64,000 bases of DNA, taken from positions 1 to 64,000 of the forward strand of contig CAYVOK010000013.1 of NCBI GenBank assembly GCA_964453335.1. The letters are read 5' to 3'. This document shows, one piece after another, positions 34,422 to 42,179 of this stretch. How positions within the stretch are numbered: position 1 is the first letter of the stretch; the number at the start of each line of letters is the position of its first letter. The DNA is from VGBO01 sp964453335. Lineage in GTDB: Bacteria > Actinomycetota > Acidimicrobiia > Acidimicrobiales > CAIXPF01. Position numbers and translations under genes: made by a program. Below the pieces are notes generated by a model that saw nothing but the letters and a program-made list of their open reading frames with translations, did not search any database and had not been told where the DNA came from.

Positions 34422-35608
34422 CAACTCGACCCGGTGCCCGACGCCAGCCGGGTCGTGGAGAGTTGCGCCACGAACGACCGGGCCTCGGCGAGCGAACCGG
34501 CCGTGAACCCTTCCTCGACCTTCGACCGGTCGGCCGGCGTGAGCGCGTCGACGCGGATCTCTGTGCGTTCCACGAGCTCGGGGTCGAACCACAGCACGCC
34601 ACCCGGGCGGCCCTGCTCGATCACGACCACACCGTCCGCGGCCGTCACCGACCACGCACTCGTCGCATACCAGCGGACCGCCGCCCAGGCGACCGCGAGC
34701 ACGACCACCACCACGACGACCGCAGCGACGACGAGCGCGACCGGACCACGCCGGCCCCCACGCGCGGAGGACACCACCGGGGTCGCCGGCGGCGGCGGCG
34801 CCACATCGGGCGGCGGCGGGAGCGTGCGGAGCGGCTGCGCCGACTCCTCGACCGTCGGCGGTGCACCCCCACCGACGCCGACCACGTCGACGACCACGCA
34901 CGTCACGTTGTCGCGGGACCCGGCGTCGTTCGCGAGGGAGACCAACGTCGACGCCGCCTCCGCCGGATCGGCCACGGTCCGCAACACCTCGGCCACCCGG
35001 GCATCGGGTACCTCGTTGAACAACCCGTCCGAACACAGAAGGTACCGGCGGCCCGGGACGACCGGCTCCTCGACCACGTCGACCACGACCGACGCCTCGA
35101 CACCGAGCGCCCGGGTGAGAATGTTCCGGCGCGGGTGCGACTCGGCCTCCTCCGCCGTCAACCGACCGCTGCGCACCATCTCCGCGACGAGCGAATGATC
35201 CTCGGTGACCTGGACGTACGCACCCGACGGGTCGAGCCGGTAGGCACGGCTGTCGCCCACGTTCGCGATCGCGAGCACCGGCGACCCCGGAGCGCCGACG
35301 AGCGCCATCGCGACGATCGTCGTCCCCATCCCCGCCAGCTCCGGGTCGGAGGCTGCACGCCGGTGCACCCGACCGTTCGCGACACGGACCAGATCCGCGA
35401 GCACCTCACCGGACGGCAACGGGATCGCCGTCACCCCTTCCGACAGCGCAGTCAGCGCCTCGGCGGACGCCACCTCACCGCCACGGTGACCACCCATCCC
35501 GTCGGCCACGGCGAAAACGCCGAGATCGGCGTCGGCGAGCGCCGAGTCCTGGTTCACCGACCTCACCCGACCCACGTCGGAACGTGCCGCACCCTCGAGG
35601 CGGATCAC
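34421..35608 (-). CDS. pstP: PP2C-type Ser/Thr phosphatase PstP
   Basis: 395 residues from GTG 35608, overlapping the fhaB stop as GTGA. PPM metal-site motifs: GRVRSVNQDSAL, VADGMGGHRGGEVAS, IANVGDSRAYRL, LLCSDGLFNEVPD, SRDNVTCVVV. The catalytic domain (1-235) is cytosolic, followed by a Pro-rich linker, a membrane helix (VALVVAAVVVVVVVLAVAWAAV) and an extracellular domain of ~110 residues. It reverses PknB phosphorylation. Extracellular part is larger and different from a simple tail, role unknown. Confidence 0.95.
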   Translation of the reverse strand: MIRLEGAARSDVGRVRSVNQDSALADADLGVFAVADGMGGHRGGEVASAEALTALSEGVTAIPLPSGEVLADLVRVANGRVHRRAASDPELAGMGTTIVAMALVGAPGSPVLAIANVGDSRAYRLDPSGAYVQVTEDHSLVAEMVRSGRLTAEEAESHPRRNILTRALGVEASVVVDVVEEPVVPGRRYLLCSDGLFNEVPDARVAEVLRTVADPAEAASTLVSLANDAGSRDNVTCVVVDVVGVGGGAPPTVEESAQPLRTLPPPPDVAPPPPATPVVSSARGGRRGPVALVVAAVVVVVVVLAVAWAAVRWYATSAWSVTAADGVVVIEQGRPGGVLWFDPELVERTEIRVDALTPADRSKVEEGFTAGSLAEARSFVAQLSTTRLASGTGSS

Positions 35609-36111
35609 GGCCGGAACTCCAACACCGTCGACCCGATCTGCACCCGGGAACCCGGCGCGACGGGCACCGCACCCTGCACCGGTCGCCCGTCGAGCAACGT
35701 CCCGTTCGTCGACCGCAGATCCTCGACGTACACCACCCCGTCCCGCACCAGGAAACGGGCGTGCCGTTGCGAGGCGAACCCGTCGTCGAGCACGACGGTG
35801 CACGCCGGGGCGCGCCCGACCACCACCTCACCGTCGAGCGGATGAACCGCGCCGACCCCGCCCTCGCCCGCCACCACGACCAGCGCACCAGCCGGCGCGG
35901 AGACCACGGTCGCCGACCGGGCACCGGACCGTGCCGAACGGTCGGACACCACCGGTGACGCCACGACCGGACCCGCCGCAGCGCGCTGTCGACGCGACGC
36001 ACGACGCGGCCCGTCGACCTCGACCCACACCACACGGAGCACGCCCGCGAAGAACAGGTAGAGCAACACCAGCAGACAGAGCTGCAACAGGTCGAGCAGT
36101 TGCTCCGGCAC
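35605..36111 (-). CDS. fhaB: FHA-domain membrane protein FhaB (FipA-like)
   Basis: 168 residues. One N-terminal membrane helix (LLDLLQLCLLVLLYLFFAGVLRVVWVEV), a basic linker and a C-terminal FHA domain (residues ~90-168) with GRAPACTVVLDD, SQRHARFLVRDG and DLRSTNGTLLDG. FHA domains bind phosphothreonine, so this docks PknB targets at the membrane. Part of the conserved fhaA-fhaB-pstP-rodA-pbpA-pknB row. Confidence 0.94.
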   Translation of the reverse strand: MPEQLLDLLQLCLLVLLYLFFAGVLRVVWVEVDGPRRASRRQRAAAGPVVASPVVSDRSARSGARSATVVSAPAGALVVVAGEGGVGAVHPLDGEVVVGRAPACTVVLDDGFASQRHARFLVRDGVVYVEDLRSTNGTLLDGRPVQGAVPVAPGSRVQIGSTVLEFRP

Positions 36112-36176
36112 GGCGTCGTCAGCCTAGAGCGGGCCGAACGGGCGCTGCCGCGCCATCGGAGCGACGACGAACGACG

Positions 36177-36836
36177 TCACGACGCCACGAACCTGACCGC
36201 CACGTTCCCGAAGACGATCTCGTCGCCGTCCCGCAGCTCCCGTTCCGTGACCCGGGCGCCGTTGACCCGAGTGCCGTTCGTCGAACCGAGATCGACCACC
36301 ACGAACCCGTCCCCGCGGGCACGCACCTCGGCGTGGCTGCGGCTCACGCTCGGATCGACGACCTGGACGTCGCTCGTCTCGGACCGACCGACCGTGATCA
36401 CCGCCCGGGTCAGCACCCGCCGCTCGCCACCGGGCAGGACCAGGGTCCCCGCCCCCACCCCGTCACCCGACTCACGGAACTCGGCGGCCACCGCGACCGT
36501 GCCCGTCCGGCGGCGCTCGTCGACGACGAGCTCGACCGCAACCGGCCCGAGGAAGCCGTACCCCTCGTCACGGGCGTAGGCACGCACCAGGTCGACGAGC
36601 TCGCGCACGAGCGTCGCCGCGATCGGGGCGAACGCCTCGGCATCGGCGGCCGCGAGCTGCACGGCCACCGCGTTCGGCACGAGCGTGCGCCCCGACACCC
36701 CGACGGTCCGCCCGTCGTCCACCGCCCGGATGATCTTCCGGCCGATCTCCACCGGCCGCAGACCGGACCGGAAGGCACGGGCGAAGGTCCCCTCGACGAC
36801 GTTCTCGAGTCGACGTTCGAACGCCCGGAGCACCAT
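36177..36836 (-). CDS. fhaA: FHA-domain protein FhaA (DUF3662-FHA)
   Basis: 219 residues. N-terminal DUF3662 domain (MVLRAFERRLENVVEGTFARAF ... PVEIGRKIIRAVDDG; ~1-120) and C-terminal FHA domain with VGRSETSDVQVVD, SRSHAEVRARG, DLGSTNGTRVNG. In mycobacteria FhaA is recruited by PknB and controls MviN/lipid II flipping. It is much shorter than the ~500-residue mycobacterial protein because the low-complexity middle region is absent. First gene of the cluster, with its own promoter. Confidence 0.94.
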   Translation of the reverse strand: MVLRAFERRLENVVEGTFARAFRSGLRPVEIGRKIIRAVDDGRTVGVSGRTLVPNAVAVQLAAADAEAFAPIAATLVRELVDLVRAYARDEGYGFLGPVAVELVVDERRRTGTVAVAAEFRESGDGVGAGTLVLPGGERRVLTRAVITVGRSETSDVQVVDPSVSRSHAEVRARGDGFVVVDLGSTNGTRVNGARVTERELRDGDEIVFGNVAVRFVAS

Positions 36837-36842
36837 GCAAGC

Positions 36843-36848
36843 AGGCTA
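36843..36848 (-). promoter_or_regulatory. -10 element of the fhaA-fhaB-pstP-rodA-pbpA operon
   Basis: Minus-strand TAGCCT ends 6 nt before ATG 36836; leaderless layout. Confidence 0.5.
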
Positions 36849-36904
36849 CCGGGCCGCCGGTGGCCCGATCCGGAGCCGCCGCGCTAGTCTCGGTTCTCTT
36901 CCGG

Positions 36905-36990
36905 GCGCGAGTGGCGGAATGGCAGACGCGCTGGCTTCAGGTGCCAGTGTTCGAAAGGACGTGGGGGTTCAAGTCCCCCCTCGCGCACCA
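36905..36990 (+). tRNA. tRNA-Leu (anticodon CAG)
   Basis: 86 nt with long variable arm. Acceptor GCGCGAG / CTCGCGC, D arm with TGGCGGAATGGCAGACGCG, anticodon stem-loop CTGGC-TTCAGGT-GCCAG with anticodon CAG, T arm GGGTTCAAGTC, and encoded CCA at 36988-36990. The same tRNA lies next to fhaA in mycobacteria (from memory), matching the synteny of the division cluster. Confidence 0.95.
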
Positions 36991-37148
36991 CCCGGAGGGA
37001 CACGGGTGCCGAAACGGCGCTCGTAGTCCCGGCGGAGTGCCTCGTATCGGCGCACCGGGTGCTCACGGCGATACCGGTAGCGGTGCACCCCAGCCCTCAC
37101 GCCGGTTGCCAGCAGTGCACAGCACGCGCCGATCGCGAGGTAGATCAT
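36969..37148 (-). CDS. Possible small membrane protein
   Basis: 59 residues from ATG 37148: one hydrophobic helix MIYLAIGACCALLATGVRAGV then a strongly basic tail (HRYRYRREHPVRRYEALRRDYERRFG). The topology is reasonable but the 3' end runs 22 nt into the antisense of tRNA-Leu, and no ribosome-binding site is clear. It may be an unfiltered ORF. Confidence 0.35.
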   Translation of the reverse strand: MIYLAIGACCALLATGVRAGVHRYRYRREHPVRRYEALRRDYERRFGTRVPPGGARGGT

Positions 37149-37192
37149 GCTCGACCGGCCGGGGGGAAGGCCTCGGATCGCATCGAGCAACT

Positions 37193-37205
37193 GTAACAGT
37201 GTTAC
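37193..37205. repeat. Palindrome at the end of tetR
   Basis: GTAACAGTGTTAC, 5-bp arms around AGT, overlapping the tetR stop codon. It could be an operator for the downstream small ORF or a chance motif. Confidence 0.3.
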
Positions 37206-37819
37206 TCATTGTTCAGGTGCCCGACATCGACTCCGAGCGCTCCCAGCGTCGCCGTCGTCGCAACCCGATCCCACCCCACAGGATCGAATCCTGGATCGCC
37301 GAGCTCGATCAGCACCCGACCCGTCACCATCCCCACGATCCACGCCGCCAGCGCATGCGGGTCGCGGTCCGCAGCGACGAAACCCCGGCGCTGCGCCACC
37401 GCGAGCGTGGCCCCCAGTCGACGGTTCGCCTCCCGCTGCTGCTCCGCCAACCTCGCGCGCAACGCCGACCGCCGCTCGGAGGCACCGAGCGCCGACACGC
37501 GCGTCATCCGCTTCGGGGCACGTGCCGGATCGAACACGGCGACGAGGGTCCGACGCACCACCTCGACGAACGCCTCCTGCGACGAGCACACGGACACGGC
37601 CGCGTCGAACACGTCGAACAGGTCGGTCTGATCCCGCCCGTAGCGGACCTCCTGCGCCGCCTCGATCAACCCATTGCGATCACCGAAGAAGTGGTAGATC
37701 GACGGCTCCGCCACCCCAGCCCGACGGGCGATGTCACGGATGCGGACCGCCTGCTCACCACCTGCCGCGAGCACGGCGATCGTCTCCTCGAGGAGTCGCC
37801 GCCTCGTGTCGTTCGCCAT
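37202..37819 (-). CDS. TetR-family regulator
   Basis: 205 residues. N-terminal HTH: TRRRLLEETIAVLAAGGEQAVRIRDIARRAGVAEPSIYHFFGDRNGLI (residues 5-53), the usual TetR pattern. The ligand domain is unspecific. It is divergent from an alpha/beta hydrolase (51 nt between start codons), which is a likely target. Leaderless promoter TACCGT upstream. Confidence 0.93.
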   Translation of the reverse strand: MANDTRRRLLEETIAVLAAGGEQAVRIRDIARRAGVAEPSIYHFFGDRNGLIEAAQEVRYGRDQTDLFDVFDAAVSVCSSQEAFVEVVRRTLVAVFDPARAPKRMTRVSALGASERRSALRARLAEQQREANRRLGATLAVAQRRGFVAADRDPHALAAWIVGMVTGRVLIELGDPGFDPVGWDRVATTATLGALGVDVGHLNNE

Positions 37820-37826
37820 ACCCCGG

Positions 37827-37832
37827 ACGGTA
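37827..37832 (-). promoter_or_regulatory. -10 element before tetR
   Basis: Minus-strand TACCGT ends 7 nt before ATG 37819. Confidence 0.5.
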
Positions 37833-37869
37833 CCGGGTCCCTGCCCGGTGGTGTGCTGAACTCGCCCGC

Positions 37870-38592
37870 ATGGCGACCTTCACGCGCGGCGACGTCACCC
37901 TGTACTTCGAGGAGCACGGCAGCGGGTTCCCGATCCTGCTGATCGCCCCTGGCGGCATGCGCAGCGAACTCGCCCTGTGGGAACGCGCCCCGTGGAACCC
38001 GATCGAGGTCCTCGCCCCGCACTACCGGGTCATCGCGATGGACCAGCGCAACGCCGGCCGGTCGACCGCACCCGTGCGGGCGACCGACAGCTGGCACGTC
38101 TACACCGAGGACCAACTCGCGCTCCTCGACCACCTCGGCGTCGACCGGTTCCACGTGGCCGGCATGTGCATCGGCGGTTCGTACGGGTTGGCGCTCGCAC
38201 GGGCGGCGCCGGACCGGGTGGCCTCGGCCGTGTTGTTCCAACCGATCGGACTCGACGGGAACCGCTCGGCGTTCTTCGACATGTTCGACGGGTGGGCCGA
38301 CGACCTACGCGACGACCGACCGGACACGCCGGCCGACGCCTGGACGGCATTCCGTGACGCCATGTACGGCAACGACTTCGTGTTCTCGGTGACGACCGAC
38401 GACGTCGCAGCGTGCACCACACCGATGCTCGTGCTGCGCGGCAACGATCTCTACCACCCAGCCGTCACCTCGGAGACGATCGCCCGCATCGCCCCGAACG
38501 CGACGCTCGTCCCGCAGTGGAAGGACGCCGACTCGGTCGCGGTCGGCCGCGACGCCGTGGTGCGGTTCCTCGCCGAGCACACGCCCGGCTGA
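37870..38592 (+). CDS. Alpha/beta hydrolase with a Cys at the nucleophile position
   Basis: 240 residues. Core fold: oxyanion region ILLIAPGGMRSEL, VIAMDQRNAGRS, the nucleophile elbow VAGMCIGGSYGLALA, acid in MLVLRGNDLYHP. The elbow is G-x-C-x-G: Cys100 replaces the usual Ser, as in dienelactone hydrolases. The C-terminal catalytic His is not obvious (the last His, in the LAEHTPG terminus, is too late). It may hydrolyse a lactone or be altered in activity. Divergent from tetR. Confidence 0.82.
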   Translation: MATFTRGDVTLYFEEHGSGFPILLIAPGGMRSELALWERAPWNPIEVLAPHYRVIAMDQRNAGRSTAPVRATDSWHVYTEDQLALLDHLGVDRFHVAGMCIGGSYGLALARAAPDRVASAVLFQPIGLDGNRSAFFDMFDGWADDLRDDRPDTPADAWTAFRDAMYGNDFVFSVTTDDVAACTTPMLVLRGNDLYHPAVTSETIARIAPNATLVPQWKDADSVAVGRDAVVRFLAEHTPG

Positions 38593-38616
38593 GCAGACCC
38601 GCTAGCTGGTCGGAGC

Positions 38617-39063
38617 TCAGCCGGCGTTCGGGCGCACGTAGGTCCCCTGCGCGACCGCGACCGGCTTGTCGGGCTCGCCGTCGACCCACGCCACGATCGA
38701 CCCGATGATGCTGCGACGCCCGACGTGATGGAGGTCGGTGCGGGCCAGCATCGCGTCGCCCCGTGCCGGCCGCATGAACCGGATCGACAACTCGCTCGTC
38801 AACGTCATCGGTTCGAGCCCGATCGCCCCGAAACAGGCGAAGTACATCGAGACGTCGCACGCGCCGAACACGGTCGGCCCCGAGATGATGCCGCCCGGAC
38901 GCAACAACGCCGGGTCGGTCGTCAGGCGGGCGATCGCGTGCCGTGGGCCAATCTCCACGCAGCGCGCCCGGTTCGACGGGAACCCGACCGCGATGTACTC
39001 GTCGATCTCGGCGCAGGTCATCGCTGCGCCGGGATGGGTGATGGTCGTGGCGTCGTCCGACAT
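38617..39063 (-). CDS. PaaI-type hotdog thioesterase
   Basis: 148 residues from ATG 39063. Hotdog features: PGGIISGPTVFGACDVSMYFACFGAIGLEPMTLTSEL with a central helix and Asp, then IRFMRPARGDAML and the closing ARTDLHHVGRRSIIGSIVAWV ... VAQGTYV. Acts on acyl-CoA; substrate unknown. Converges with the hydrolase and is divergent from the photolyase. Confidence 0.82.
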   Translation of the reverse strand: MSDDATTITHPGAAMTCAEIDEYIAVGFPSNRARCVEIGPRHAIARLTTDPALLRPGGIISGPTVFGACDVSMYFACFGAIGLEPMTLTSELSIRFMRPARGDAMLARTDLHHVGRRSIIGSIVAWVDGEPDKPVAVAQGTYVRPNAG

Positions 39064-39071
39064 GGGCGCCA

Positions 39072-39077
39072 ACCGTA
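39072..39077 (-). promoter_or_regulatory. -10 element before thioesterase
   Basis: Minus-strand TACGGT ends 8 nt before ATG 39063. Confidence 0.5.
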
Positions 39078-39120
39078 CCGGCACCGGCGACCGGCATGGG
39101 CCTTGCGACCGCCGCCTCCC

Positions 39121-39126
39121 TAGCGT
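39121..39126 (+). promoter_or_regulatory. -10 element before photolyase (decides its start)
   Basis: TAGCGT ends 7 nt before GTG 39134. The alternative GTG 39125 lies inside the hexamer, so 39134 is preferred. Confidence 0.5.
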
Positions 39127-39133
39127 GACCGAC

Positions 39134-40519
39134 GTGGCTGCCGCCGTCGTGCTCTTCACCCGGGACCTGCGGGTCCACGACAACCCCGCGCTCGTCGGCG
39201 CGCTCGCCGCAGCCGACCGGGTCGTCCCGCTGTTCGTGCTCGACGACAGCATCCTGCAGGGCGGGTTCGCCGCGCCGAACCGGGTGCATCTCCTCGTCGA
39301 CTCGCTCGTCGACCTGCGGGCTGCTCTCCAGGCCCGGGGGGGCGACCTCGTGGTGCGCCGGGGTGACCCGGCGACCGAGGTGGCGGAGATCGTCGCAGCG
39401 ACCGGTTCGGCCACCGTCCACGTCGCAGCGGACGTGAGCGGGTTCGCGCAACACCGGGCGGCACGGTTGCAGACGGCAGTCGAGGCGGCCGGTGCCGAAC
39501 TCGTCACCCATCCGGGTCCGCCGATCGTCGCACCGGGCACCGTTCTGCCGACCGGTGGCGACCACTTCAAGGTGTTCACGCCGTACTGGCGTGCGTGGGA
39601 ACGGGTGCGACATCGGCGCGCCGTGCTCGCTGCGCCCGACCACGTCCGACTCCCCGAGGGCATCGACCCCGGCGACATCCGCGACGCCGCGCACCTCGTC
39701 GACGGCGCACCGTCGCCGGAGCTCGTCCGCGGCGGCGAGCACGCAGCCCGGACCCGACTCGACGCGTGGATCGAGCACGGCCTCGCCCACTACGACGAGC
39801 TGCGCGACCTGTGCGCGGTCGACGGCACTTCGGCGCTGAGCCCTGCGCTCCACTTCGGCTGCCTGTCCGCGACCGAGGTCGCCGCGCGCTGCGACGGACG
39901 CCCCGGTGGCGAACCGTTCGTCCGGCAACTCGCATGGCGGGACTTCCACCACCAGGTGACCGCCGCGTTCCCGGCGATCGCCGGCAGCGACTACCGCCCC
40001 CGCGGCGACCGGTGGGACGACGACCCGCAGACCTTCGACGCGTGGACGCAGGGCCGCACCGGGTACCCGATCGTCGACGCTGCGATGCGTCAACTCCTCG
40101 CCACCGGGTGGATGCACAACCGTGCCCGCATGATCGCCGCGTCGTTCCTCGTGAAGGACCTCCACCACGACTGGCGACGCGGCGCCGCCCACTTCGCCCA
40201 CTGGCTGGCCGACGGTGACATCGCGCAGAACTCGGCGAACTGGCAGTGGATCGCAGGCACCGGCAACGACACGCGACCGAACCGGGTGTTCAACCCGTTG
40301 CGGCAGGCGGAACGCTTCGACCCGGCCGGCGCGTACGTGCACCGGTGGGTACCCGAACTCACCGGCGTCGCCGCCCCCGGGGTGCACCGGCCGTGGACAC
40401 TCGCCGCAGCGGAACGACCGGCCGCCTACCCGGCCCGCATCGTCGACCACGACGTCGCCGCAGCCGCGTTCCTCGCACGACGCACCGGCGGCGGGGAACA
40501 GCAGCGCCTGCCGATCTGA
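39134..40519 (+). CDS. phrB: Deoxyribodipyrimidine photolyase (class I)
   Basis: 461 residues. N-terminal antenna domain (AAAVVLFTRDLRVHDNPALVGAL), linker, then FAD domain with TSALSPALHFGCLSATEVAAR, EPFVRQLAWRDFHHQV, GRTGYPIVDAAMRQLLATGWMHNRARMIAASFLVKDLHHDWR, AQNSANWQWIAGTGND and the Trp residues for electron transfer. It repairs cyclobutane pyrimidine dimers with blue light, implying a sunlit habitat. Ends 5 nt from the convergent yqgE. Confidence 0.95.
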   Translation: MAAAVVLFTRDLRVHDNPALVGALAAADRVVPLFVLDDSILQGGFAAPNRVHLLVDSLVDLRAALQARGGDLVVRRGDPATEVAEIVAATGSATVHVAADVSGFAQHRAARLQTAVEAAGAELVTHPGPPIVAPGTVLPTGGDHFKVFTPYWRAWERVRHRRAVLAAPDHVRLPEGIDPGDIRDAAHLVDGAPSPELVRGGEHAARTRLDAWIEHGLAHYDELRDLCAVDGTSALSPALHFGCLSATEVAARCDGRPGGEPFVRQLAWRDFHHQVTAAFPAIAGSDYRPRGDRWDDDPQTFDAWTQGRTGYPIVDAAMRQLLATGWMHNRARMIAASFLVKDLHHDWRRGAAHFAHWLADGDIAQNSANWQWIAGTGNDTRPNRVFNPLRQAERFDPAGAYVHRWVPELTGVAAPGVHRPWTLAAAERPAAYPARIVDHDVAAAAFLARRTGGGEQQRLPI

Positions 40520-40524
40520 CCGGG

Positions 40525-41112
40525 TCAGTTCACCTGCGGGTCGTCGGGCGCGTGCGCCCACACCCGGAATCGGCCGCCCTGCCGGGTGAGCACGTCCCGC
40601 CACAACCCGGCGGGGTTCCGGCAGAACACGTCGGACGGGTCCGCCTCGACGACCCACCATGCTCCGGCCTCGATCTCACCACGCAGCTGACCAGCACCCC
40701 ACCCGGCGTACCCGGTCCAGATGCGGAGCTCGACCACCGCGGGGAGCACGGGCCCGGCGTCGACCGCGAGATCGACGACGACGAGGTCGTCGAAGAGTTC
40801 CTGCATCGCACCACGGACCCAGGGTTCGACGGCGACCGGGATCGACGACCGTCGAGCAACACCGATCGCAGCGGTGTCGGCGACCGGACCGCCGACGAAG
40901 ACGACACCGGGTGCGGCTGCGGCCACACCCCAGCCGTCGATCGCATCCGCGACGGGGACGTCGGTCGGCCGGTTGAGCACCACGCCCGCCGAGCCGACGG
41001 CGTCGTCGTGCTCGAAGAGGAGCACGACCGTCCGGTCGAAGTTCGGGTCGTCGATGACCGGGGTGGCGACGAGCAGCCGACCCGCCGCGGGACGCAGCGC
41101 GCCGTCGCTCAT
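40525..41112 (-). CDS. YqgE/AlgH family protein (UPF0301)
   Basis: 195 residues. UPF0301 signatures: RLLVATPVIDDPNFDRTVVLLFEHDDAVGSAGVVLNRPT, FVGGPVADTAAIGVA, RIWTGYAGWGAGQLRGEIEAGAWWVVEAD. Function unknown in general (AlgH affects alginate in Pseudomonas). The ATG overlaps the stop of an acyl-CoA dehydrogenase (ATGA), so it is the last gene of that operon, an unusual partner. Confidence 0.93.
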   Translation of the reverse strand: MSDGALRPAAGRLLVATPVIDDPNFDRTVVLLFEHDDAVGSAGVVLNRPTDVPVADAIDGWGVAAAAPGVVFVGGPVADTAAIGVARRSSIPVAVEPWVRGAMQELFDDLVVVDLAVDAGPVLPAVVELRIWTGYAGWGAGQLRGEIEAGAWWVVEADPSDVFCRNPAGLWRDVLTRQGGRFRVWAHAPDDPQVN

Positions 41113-42179
41113 GCCAGCGCGGCCGAACCCTGGGAGATCAGCGGGTACAGGCGGTCGGCGCCTGCGTCGCCGACGAGTCGGCCGAGCTCGTCGCGCCATG
41201 CTGCGGTCGAACCGAACTCCTCCCGCCACGCGAACACGCGCCGGGTGAGCTGGTGCAGCACGTACTCCTGGGTCATGCCGATCGCACCGTGGGACTGGTG
41301 CGCCCGCGCCACGACCTCCGACCCGGCGTCACCCGCGAGGACCTTCAACGACGCGATCTCGAACGCCGCGTCGCCGACGGTCGCCGCCGCCGTCGCCGCG
41401 TCGACCGCCATCGACACGAGCTGGATCTCCGAGACGAGACGGACGAGATGCTGGGCGACCGCCTGGAACCGGGCGATCCGCTGCCCGAACTGCTGCCGCT
41501 CGTTCGCATACCCGACGGTGATCTCCCCGACCCGGTCGAGGGCCCCGGCGATGAGGGCGCCACGGGCGAGCGCACCACGCCGCCGCAACGTGACCGCGTC
41601 GACCCCGGCGGGGGCGGCGGCCACCTGCACGGACGCACCCCGGAACAGCACCGTCTCACGCGGTTCACCGGCCGCGTTGCGCACCGGGACGACCTCGACG
41701 CCGGGGCCGTCCGGGTCGACCGCCACGATCCGGCCGTCGACGAGCCCGAGGATCAGGTCGGCCTGCGCCGCCCAGGGCACACGGTGCGCGGAACCGGACA
41801 ACGTCGAACCGTCGAGCACGAGATCGTCCTCGGGCCGACCGGGCACGACGGTGAGCGGCCCGGCGGGAAGTTCGAACCCGGCCGCTGCCGCGAGCCAGCC
41901 GCCGAGGAGGCCCGTCTCCGCCGCGGGTACCGGTGCGGCGAAACGGCCGACGAGGCGCAGCACCCCGACCGCGTCGGCGAGCGTGCCACCCGAACCGCCG
42001 GCGGCCTCGGGCACGCCGATCCAGGGCGCACCGGTCTCGGCGAACGGTGCCCACACGGTCGGCGCCCAACCCTCGGACTCTGCCGCTTGCACGACCTCGT
42101 GCGAACACGTTGCACCGAACAGGCGCGTGATCGTGTCGAGCAGGATCGGGTCGGCGGCGACGGGCTCCACCCGGTTCAT
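41109..42179 (-). CDS. Acyl-CoA dehydrogenase, small/partner subunit
   Basis: 356 residues of the acyl-CoA dehydrogenase family but divergent: the middle domain lacks the usual MTEP and W-S/T FAD motifs, while the C-terminal helical domain is kept (YANERQQFGQRIARFQAVAQHLVRLVSEIQ, HQSHGAIGMTQEYVLHQLTRRV). This asymmetry is typical of heteromeric dehydrogenases such as the mycobacterial ChsE pairs, where one subunit is catalytic and the other completes the FAD site. ATG overlaps the partner's stop as ATGA. Confidence 0.88.
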   Translation of the reverse strand: MNRVEPVAADPILLDTITRLFGATCSHEVVQAAESEGWAPTVWAPFAETGAPWIGVPEAAGGSGGTLADAVGVLRLVGRFAAPVPAAETGLLGGWLAAAAGFELPAGPLTVVPGRPEDDLVLDGSTLSGSAHRVPWAAQADLILGLVDGRIVAVDPDGPGVEVVPVRNAAGEPRETVLFRGASVQVAAAPAGVDAVTLRRRGALARGALIAGALDRVGEITVGYANERQQFGQRIARFQAVAQHLVRLVSEIQLVSMAVDAATAAATVGDAAFEIASLKVLAGDAGSEVVARAHQSHGAIGMTQEYVLHQLTRRVFAWREEFGSTAAWRDELGRLVGDAGADRLYPLISQGSAALA

